This document shows, piece by piece, positions 6,621-11,190 of a stretch of DNA of 11,190 bases. The first letter of the stretch is position 1; every line of letters begins with the position of its first letter. The notes beneath the pieces were generated by a model, which was not told where the DNA came from, ran no database searches, and saw only the letters and a program-made list of their open reading frames with translations. The position numbers and the translations under genes were made by a program. Source of the stretch: Planctomycetaceae bacterium (GTDB taxonomy: Bacteria; Planctomycetota; Planctomycetia; Pirellulales; Thermoguttaceae); contig JAIRYX010000311.1 in NCBI GenBank assembly GCA_031267635.1, positions 1-11,190 of the forward strand. Reading direction: 5' to 3'.

Positions 6621-7496
6621 TTATTTCTTTCCCAATTTTTGCTGAAGTATGCGGATAAAATCGGGCGACGTGCCGCAACAACCACCGACAAAATTTGCTC
6701 CGGCTTCAACTAATTCGACCGCTTTTTCGGCAAAAACTTCCGGCGATTGTTTGTAAACTGTTTTGCCATCAACGATTTCGGGCAATCCGGCGTTAGCTTT
6801 CATCCAAATCGGAAGCGTTGTTGCCGCGCGGATGCGCTGGCAAATCGGAATAAAACCGTCAATTCCCTGACCGCAGTTAGAACCAATGATGTCGGCTCCC
6901 GCGTCGAGCATCTGTGTTACCACTTGTTCCGGCGTTGCTCCCATCATGGTGCGGTCTTTCGCTTTGCCGGAATCGAACACAAAACTCACCGCGACAGGCA
7001 AACCGACCGTTTTTGCCGCTTTGACCGCAAGCGCTGCTTCCGCCGGATCGCTCATCGTTTCGACAATAATTCCGTCCGCACCGCCTGCCGCTTGCGCTTC
7101 TGCTTGTTCGAGAAAAGCGTCATACAATTCTTCCGGCTTCACGGTTCCCATCACAAGCATGACTCCGGTGGGACCAATTGACGCAAAGACTTTGACCGCC
7201 GTACCTTCCGCCGCGCGTTTGGAAATTTCAACTCCAGCGCGGTTGATTTCAGCGACTTTGTTTTCGTAACCATGTTTTGTCAGCGTAAATTTCGTAGAAC
7301 CAAACGTGTTGGTCAAAATGATTTGACTTCCCGCATTGACGTATGCTTTAGCAACGTTTTCCACTTTTTCCGGTGCGGTCAGATTCCAAATGTCGGGATG
7401 CGCTCCGATTTCCAATCCGCATTCCTGCAATTGCGTTCCCCAACCGCCGTCAAGAATGACCGTGCCGTTGGCGAGCAGTGATGATATATTTTTCAT
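6621..7496 (-). CDS. Homocysteine S-methyltransferase family protein (Zn-thiol methyltransferase)
   Basis: A 291-residue cytoplasmic TIM-barrel enzyme related to the homocysteine-binding module of MetH and to betaine-homocysteine methyltransferases. The first strand carries ILDGGWGTQLQECG. GSNCGQG supplies the first zinc cysteine (C208) and GGCCGTSP the other two (C273, C274), so the thiol-activating Zn site is intact. NTFGSTKFTLTKHG near 63-76 and ASIGPTG at 105-111 are also characteristic. It is a single-domain protein; no cobalamin or folate domain follows, and no other met gene is adjacent. It could use a methylated amine, sulfonium or corrinoid partner as donor. The ATG at 7494-7496 has no strong SD. 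It is the first gene of a probable two-gene unit with comB, with repeats C2 and A3 directly upstream. Confidence 0.85.
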   Translation of the reverse strand: MKNISSLLANGTVILDGGWGTQLQECGLEIGAHPDIWNLTAPEKVENVAKAYVNAGSQIILTNTFGSTKFTLTKHGYENKVAEINRAGVEISKRAAEGTAVKVFASIGPTGVMLVMGTVKPEELYDAFLEQAEAQAAGGADGIIVETMSDPAEAALAVKAAKTVGLPVAVSFVFDSGKAKDRTMMGATPEQVVTQMLDAGADIIGSNCGQGIDGFIPICQRIRAATTLPIWMKANAGLPEIVDGKTVYKQSPEVFAEKAVELVEAGANFVGGCCGTSPDFIRILQQKLGKK

Positions 7497-7560
7497 AGCT
7501 TCATTGCTTGTAAAGAGTTGTTATTAAGTTGATTTATTTCTATCAAACTTGTGTGAAAAA

Positions 7561-7610
7561 ATTTCTCTGCTTATTTCACATTTTGGGGAGGGATTGATTT
7601 ATAAAATATT
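7561..7610. repeat. Repeat family C, copy 2, truncated by repeat A3
   Basis: 7561-7600 matches the reverse complement of 2456-2495 at 36 of 40 positions, including TTTCACATTTTGGGGAGGG. The similarity continues as TTTATAAAATATT against TTTCTAAAATATG, then stops exactly where GTAACTATTCAGTCG of repeat A3 begins. The second arm of the hairpin is missing, as expected if A3 inserted in it or replaced its end. Confidence 0.65.
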
Positions 7611-7909
7611 GTAACTATTCAGTCGAGCAAACCAAATAAGTCCGTACCGGAAACTGAATATTATCCGAAAGATTTTACCATTGCAACCCTTATTTATCAA
7701 GTTTCCCTTAGTAGCCGGCAAAGCCCTCCAAACGCGCCCTTATGCCCTTATTTTTTAGATCATGGATTTTTATCAAAACAATGGAACGAATAATAAGGGA
7801 ATAAGGGCGCATACTTCGGTGCAATTCGGGCTACTAAGGGAATTGTATATAAATAAGGGCGGCAATAATAATATTTTCCGGTAAATTTTGATGGCAACTG
7901 AACAGTTAC
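7611..7909. mobile_element. Repeat family A, copy 3 (most complete)
   Basis: The left end GTAACTATTCAGTCG opens a 54-bp module (7611-7664) that closes with ACTGAATATTAT. The palindromic core follows at about 7680-7866: CCCTTATTTATCAAG and CCCTTAGTAGCC on the left, mirrored by GGCTACTAAGGG and AAATAAGGGCGGCAA on the right, with an inner stem GCGCCCTTAT/ATAAGGGCGC. The right end is CAACTGAACAGTTAC. The flanking 8-mers (AAAATATT and CATTATTT) are not a target duplication. There is no coding capacity. Confidence 0.75.
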
Positions 7910-7967
7910 CATTATTTTACAAAATGACCTTGATTCTTGCAATAATACTTGTGATAATTCCATTTAT

Positions 7968-8104
7968 TTCTCCTCACTCGCTTGAAACTTCGGTTTATAA
8001 GACAGCGATTGCTTATCGTTGATCGGTTATCACGTTTTCAAAGTCCCTTTTACCCTTAAACGTCCCTGATTTTTTAATGAAAACCGAATTTTTTTAGAGA
8101 AAAC
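7968..8104. repeat. Repeat family B, copy 3, degenerate, upstream of the ExbD-like gene
   Basis: The left arm TCCTCACTCGCTTGAAACTT with CGGTTTATAAGACAG matches the arms of B1 and B2. AAAACCGAATTTTTTT near 8080-8095 is a decayed right arm. The interior shows AGTCCC and GTTATCACGT, shared in inverted form with B2 (AGGGAC, ACGTGATGACC). It ends 27 bases before the ATG at 8132, so promoter elements for that gene must lie in or beside it. Confidence 0.5.
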
Positions 8105-8131
8105 TAAAACAACATTTACCTTTTAGCTGAC

Positions 8132-9163
8132 ATGTTACGCCGCAAACGCAAAACAAATACAGAAATTTCCAATGCCGGGCATGATTCGTTTCTCGACATT
8201 GTTTCTAATATGGTCGGAATATTGATTATTTTAGTCGTTGTGGCGGGGTTGCGCGCGAAGCAGACGCCGGGAATGACGCAGGAAGCGGAAAAAAAAATCG
8301 CCGAAGCGTCGCAAAAATATGAACAAAGCCAACAGTCGTTTGGGAAAATCCGCGACGAGTGCGAGGAACTTTCCGCAAGGTTCCGGCTGATACAGCAACA
8401 AAATCAAATGCGAAAAACCGAATACGACCGTTTTATGCAATACAAGGCGCAGCTTGAAAACGCGGCTCATTCTTATGCCAAAACGCTCGGCGACGATTCG
8501 CAAAAGACATGGGGATTGCAACGGGAATTAAGCGAAATTCAAGCCGAACTCGACGAATTGAATCGAAAAAAAGAAGGAATCGTCAATCAGAAACCGGAGG
8601 CGGTTGTGTTGGAAAACCGTCCGACGCCTATTAGCCGCAACGCTGACGAAGAAAAAGAAGTGCAATTCCGTCTGATGAACGGGCGAATCGTGTTTGTTCC
8701 ATTTCCGCAGCTTATCGACCGTCTAAAAGTCGCCGTCATGCAACGGCGGAACGAACTCTTAAATAAACCGCGAATCGAAGGAACATTAGGACCAATTGAG
8801 GGATTTCAAATGGAATACCGCGTCGTGCGTCAGGATTTGCCGTTGGAAATGGCAAACGAGGTCGGGATGCGTTCGATGATTATGCTTGAGGGATGCCGGA
8901 TAATTCCTATCGGCGACGATGCAGCGCTTGGCGAACCTGTCGCCAACGCGATTAAACCATCATCTCAATTCCGTGCGCGGCTCGCCGCTTACCGCCAAAA
9001 CGAGTATACCGTCACGATTTGGGTTTATCCCGATTCTTTTAACGAGCATCAAACGATTAAAGATTTTCTCTACCAAAACGGCTACCGCACTGCCGCCCGT
9101 CCGCTTGAGTTCGGTTATCCGATTTCCGCCTCGCCGATGGGAACAAAATCAGCAAACCAGTGA
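8132..9163 (+). CDS. ExbD/TolR-like membrane protein with long coiled coil
   Basis: A 343-residue protein with the N-terminal layout of ExbD/TolR: a basic cytoplasmic start (MLRRKRK), then DSFLDIVSNMVGILIILVVV with an aspartate (D22) at the start of the single helix (about 20-40). In ExbD/TolR this Asp couples proton flow to work. Residues about 48-153 are charged and heptad-like, a periplasmic coiled coil not found in short ExbD. The C-terminal part (about 175-335) is a globular domain I cannot name. Such proteins in Planctomycetota are usually encoded with a MotA/TolQ/ExbB channel subunit, but none is adjacent on either side. The ATG at 8132 has no strong SD. A GTG overlapping the stop codon could start a short following frame. 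Confidence 0.75.
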   Translation: MLRRKRKTNTEISNAGHDSFLDIVSNMVGILIILVVVAGLRAKQTPGMTQEAEKKIAEASQKYEQSQQSFGKIRDECEELSARFRLIQQQNQMRKTEYDRFMQYKAQLENAAHSYAKTLGDDSQKTWGLQRELSEIQAELDELNRKKEGIVNQKPEAVVLENRPTPISRNADEEKEVQFRLMNGRIVFVPFPQLIDRLKVAVMQRRNELLNKPRIEGTLGPIEGFQMEYRVVRQDLPLEMANEVGMRSMIMLEGCRIIPIGDDAALGEPVANAIKPSSQFRARLAAYRQNEYTVTIWVYPDSFNEHQTIKDFLYQNGYRTAARPLEFGYPISASPMGTKSANQ

Positions 9164-9243
9164 ACGACAGGCGAAAGAAAAATCGTGAGGCAACAGATAC
9201 CAAGGACAACTCGTTTGGGCTTGATGCAAAATTGCGTGAATGA
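9160..9243 (+). pseudogene. Short frame overlapping the ExbD-like stop; possible gene remnant
   Basis: GTG at 9160-9162 overlaps the TGA stop of the ExbD-like gene in a GTGA arrangement typical of translationally coupled genes. The frame reads 27 codons rich in charged residues (NDRRKKNREATDTKDN, then SFGLDAKLRE) and stops at 9241-9243. It looks like the start of a next operon gene that has decayed, as nothing recognisable follows in any frame. It could equally be a chance overlap. Confidence 0.25.
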
Positions 9244-9633
9244 CGTTTCGGAGCTTGAACGATCGCTAGTCGGAAGAATAATCATAGGGCGGATAAATTC
9301 CTATTGGGCGTCCGTCAGGTTGGTTGCACAGCCGCGAGAAGAAGGAAACTACTACAAAGCACCTCAATTTCCCTTGATATGCAAAATGTCAAATTTACAA
9401 GCATTTTACGTTGAAAAATGCCAAGCGAAATTGCGTGACTTTGTACTGGGCTTCTAAAACGCCTCTTTTAATGTACTATCAATTGAGATGGATTTTTTAA
9501 CGTGGAAAACAACAGTAATTTCTCGCTTTAATCGCCAATAGCAATTCGCAGACTTATCACTACGGCATGGAAAACGTTTTTCAAGACGGACAATCATAAA
9601 ACTTTGTGATAAGCAAAATTTTTGACTGTTTTC
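9244..9633. other. Gap between convergent genes with no convincing gene
   Basis: A plus-strand frame across 9185-9457 has no recognisable domain or RBS, and its translation looks accidental. A short frame ending near 9596 (GMENVFQDGQS-stop) is the only other coding-like piece. The stretch may be decayed DNA downstream of the ExbD-like gene. Confidence 0.45.
9553..9613. repeat. Short inverted repeat downstream of ilvA
   Basis: CTTATCAC (9553-9560) and GTGATAAG (9606-9613) form a perfect 8-bp stem around a 45-base loop. It lies 20 bases after the ilvA stop on the minus strand. The loop is too long and the U-run too weak for a confident terminator. Confidence 0.3.
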
Positions 9634-10827
9634 TCAACAAAGCAGATAACCTGCGTCAACGAGTGCATTTTTAATTTCTTCGATGTGCTCAAAGTTATGC
9701 GTTTCCAGTTCGATTCGTAAATAACAACCGTTTACGTCGGAGTTTTCATTGGCGCGCTCATGGTGAATGCCGATGACGTTACCGCCGTGATCGGCGATGA
9801 TTGCGGAAACGCCTTTGAGTTGCCCGGGTTTGTCAATCAGTTCAATATTGAGAATACCGGAGCGTCCCGACATCAGCAAGCCGCGCTTGATCACCCGCGA
9901 CAAAATCGTGACGTCGATATTGCCGCCGGAAACAAGCGAGACGACTTTCTTTCCCTGAATTGGTACTTTGTTGAACATCGCAGCCGCAACCGCGACCGCC
10001 CCCGCGCCTTCGGCAATCATTTTCTGACGTTCAATCAACATCAGAATTGCCGCAGAAATTTCGTCGTCCGAAACGGAAACAATGTCGTCCACGTATTTTT
10101 GACACAAATCAAATGTCAGTTTGCCCGGCTCTTTGACCGCGATACCGTCGGCGAAAGTGGAAACGGAATCAAGCCGCTCAATTTGATGTTCTTTGACGGA
10201 ATTGAGCATACTCGACGCACCGCGTGCCTGAACGCCAAACACTTGGATTTTCGGATTGAGCGATTTTATCGCCAGCGCAACCCCTGAAATCAAACCGCCG
10301 CCACCGACCGGAATAATCACCGCTTCGACGTCCGGCAGTTGGTCGAGAATTTCAAGAGCAATCGTTCCCTGACCGGCAATGACATACTCGTCGTCAAACG
10401 GATGAATAAACGTATAGCCGTTGTCCTCCTGTAGTTGCACCGCTTTTTGGTAAGCGTCATCGTAAACGCCTTCCACGAGGCACGTTTCCGCGCCGTAACT
10501 TCTTGTCGCGTCGAGCTTTGAGAGCGGCACGCTGTCGGGTAAACAAATAATCGCTTTGATATTGTGCCGCAACGCCGCCAGCGCGACCCCTTGCGCGTGG
10601 TTTCCCGCCGAACACGCAATGACGCCGCGTGACTTTTCCGCATCGGAAAGTTGCGAGATTTTGTAACACGCCCCGCGAACTTTGAACGAACCGGTTGTCT
10701 GCAAATTTTCGGTTTTCAAATAAACGCCGCAATCCGGGTTAATGATTGGCGCGGAAATCATGTCCGTTTTTCGCAGAACATCTTTCAGAACATAAGACGC
10801 ATGATAAATCGTGTTAAGGTCGAGCAT
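9634..10827 (-). CDS. ilvA: Threonine ammonia-lyase (threonine dehydratase), single ACT domain
   Basis: This PLP enzyme of fold type II converts threonine to 2-oxobutanoate and ammonia, the first step of isoleucine synthesis or of threonine catabolism. The PLP lysine is K49 in TGSFKVRGA. SAGNHAQG (73-80) binds the substrate carboxylate, PVGGGGLISG (173-182) the cofactor phosphate, and SGGN (300-303) completes the site. Residues about 326-397 form one ACT domain (ILNIELIDKPGQLKGVSAII). The 397-residue length and single ACT domain match the short IlvA/TdcB-like form rather than the ~510-residue two-ACT IlvA of E. coli. Which effector binds cannot be read from the sequence. It starts at the ATG at 10825-10827 with no SD, behind an AT-rich leader, and stands alone with no other ilv gene in view. 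Whether it is anabolic or catabolic is open. Confidence 0.92.
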   Translation of the reverse strand: MLDLNTIYHASYVLKDVLRKTDMISAPIINPDCGVYLKTENLQTTGSFKVRGACYKISQLSDAEKSRGVIACSAGNHAQGVALAALRHNIKAIICLPDSVPLSKLDATRSYGAETCLVEGVYDDAYQKAVQLQEDNGYTFIHPFDDEYVIAGQGTIALEILDQLPDVEAVIIPVGGGGLISGVALAIKSLNPKIQVFGVQARGASSMLNSVKEHQIERLDSVSTFADGIAVKEPGKLTFDLCQKYVDDIVSVSDDEISAAILMLIERQKMIAEGAGAVAVAAAMFNKVPIQGKKVVSLVSGGNIDVTILSRVIKRGLLMSGRSGILNIELIDKPGQLKGVSAIIADHGGNVIGIHHERANENSDVNGCYLRIELETHNFEHIEEIKNALVDAGYLLC

Positions 10828-10852
10828 AAGTAATTTTTAAAGAAAATAATAA

Positions 10853-10882
10853 AATATAAAATAGCGTATTCAAAATTGTCAC
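10853..10882 (-). promoter_or_regulatory. Candidate ilvA promoter
   Basis: On the minus strand GTGACA (10877-10882) and TATATT (10853-10858) are 18 bases apart, close to the -35 and -10 consensus. The -10 lies 25 bases before the ilvA ATG, which leaves a leader too short for an attenuator or riboswitch. The surroundings are AT-rich, so chance matches are likely. Confidence 0.3.
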
Positions 10883-10920
10883 CAACATTTGATGAATTCC
10901 TCAAAATATACGCCTTTTGC

Positions 10921-10992
10921 GTAACTATTCAGTCGCCCAAAGCGGATTTATTTGGTTTGATCGACTGAATATTTGATCGACTGGATAGTTAC
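10921..10992. mobile_element. Repeat family A mini-element (72 bp) without the palindromic core
   Basis: It starts GTAACTATTCAGTCG and ends CGACTGGATAGTTAC, the terminal inverted repeats of family A, with only 42 bases between. The interior CGGATTTATTTGGTTTGATC followed by GACTGAATA matches the right end of copy 1. TTTGATCGACTGAATA is followed at once by TTTGATCGACTGGATA, so the end is duplicated in tandem. No target duplication is visible. It lies between ilvA and the next gene's stop. Confidence 0.7.
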
Positions 10993-11010
10993 TTGAGAAT
11001 GATTGACTGA

Positions 11011-11190
11011 CTACTTTTTGAAATTTTTCCGAATCGTCACTTCGCGGATATTATTCGTGTCTTTATCGAAGATACGGATTTTGATTTGTATTCCCGTCAA
11101 CGGCACGGTGTACGGCGGCGGACAATTCCATTGATCGACATGCTCCATGACGTCGGTGATACCGTCTTGCGTTGCAATGCCAGTGATTGG
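11011..11190 (-). CDS. C-terminal part of a probable pseudopilin (PulJ/GspJ-like) protein, partial
   Basis: The last 59 codons of a minus-strand gene end with TAG at 11011-11013; the rest lies beyond the window. The translation includes QDGITDVMEHVDQWNCPPPY followed by TVPLTGIQIKIRIFDKDTNN and IREVTIRKNF. The ending (G.[IV][KQ][IV]..R.[FY]D.....REVT[IV]) is how planctomycete type II secretion/type IV pilus J-like pseudopilins commonly end, from memory. No N-terminal methylation motif can be checked because the start is missing. Coding is convincing from codon pattern and residue make-up; the family is a moderate inference. Confidence 0.55.
   Translation of the reverse strand, partial: PITGIATQDGITDVMEHVDQWNCPPPYTVPLTGIQIKIRIFDKDTNNIREVTIRKNFKK

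Larger units (their letters stand above)
7497..8131. other. Repeat-packed intergenic region between divergent genes
   Basis: About 635 bases separate the minus-strand methyltransferase from the plus-strand ExbD-like gene. They hold, in order, repeat C2 (7561-7610), repeat A3 (7611-7909) and repeat B3 (about 7968-8104). The only other sizeable open frame, minus 7760-7963, spans repeat DNA and is not convincing. No riboswitch or clear promoter is recognised for either gene. Confidence 0.6.

Noticed and set aside
6535..6681. 49-residue N-terminal extension of comB
   Set aside because: It overlaps the methyltransferase 3' end, looks non-homologous, and the conserved ComB region begins right after the internal ATG at 6532-6534.
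7497..7610. SAM or cobalamin riboswitch upstream of the methyltransferase
   Set aside because: Only about 114 bases before the repeat, mostly repeat C sequence, with none of the conserved riboswitch motifs visible.
1065..7909. Repeats as a CRISPR array
   Set aside because: Copies are kilobases apart, long and palindromic, with no short regularly spaced units and no cas genes.
7611..7909. Target-site duplication around repeat A3
   Set aside because: Flanking 8-mers AAAATATT and CATTATTT do not match, so no duplication can be claimed.
9185..9457. 90-residue plus-strand open frame starting at GTG
   Set aside because: No recognisable domain, no RBS, basic and irregular composition; it overlaps a more natural GTGA-coupled frame and continues into AT-rich spacer.

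Overview
The window most resembles a Planctomycetota chromosome of moderate G+C, possibly a Pirellulales-type lineage. This is inferred from gene types, not from a marker gene. The pointers are a double-TM VWA / amidotransferase-fold membrane protein, an ExbD-like protein with a long coiled coil, a bacterial ComB (2-phosphosulfolactate phosphatase), a TIGR03546-like membrane protein and a C-terminal tail like planctomycete pseudopilin J proteins. Most starts lack a strong Shine-Dalgarno sequence.

Layout. Positions 1-50 hold the first codons of a minus-strand gene with a strong RBS. Positions 51-530 have no convincing intact gene but are rich in GC hairpins and carry a coding-like fragment. 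Positions 534-1064 hold two tightly coupled minus-strand genes, a small protein and an excisionase-type HTH protein, which look like the relic of an integrated element. Their 5' side ends where the first copy of repeat family A begins. Positions 1397-2418 carry a plus-strand pair of membrane proteins (TIGR03546-like, then a secreted, C-terminally anchored small domain). They converge on the 801-aa VWA protein (2550-4955, minus). Positions 4956-5748 are gene-free and repeat-rich. Positions 5749-7496 (minus) hold a thiol (homocysteine-type) methyltransferase followed by comB. Positions 7497-8131 are a second repeat-rich gap. The ExbD-like gene is at 8132-9163 (plus) and ilvA at 9634-10827 (minus), with a poorly coding 470-base gap between them. 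The window ends with a 72-bp mini-repeat and the 3' end of a probable pseudopilin gene.

The most unusual content is non-coding. Three short non-autonomous repeat families sit in the gaps. Family A has long palindromic cores plus 54-72 bp GTAAC...GTTAC mini-modules. Family B is an inverted repeat with CTCCTCAC ends next to TA. Family C is a ~66-bp hairpin. They are nested or adjacent: A2 directly follows a B fragment, and A3 interrupts a C copy and is followed by a B copy. No transposase is present.

Gene cooperation is limited. The methyltransferase and comB probably form an operon around sulfur compounds. The HTH protein and its small upstream gene are translationally linked. The other genes (ilvA, VWA protein, ExbD-like protein, pseudopilin) appear as single units.
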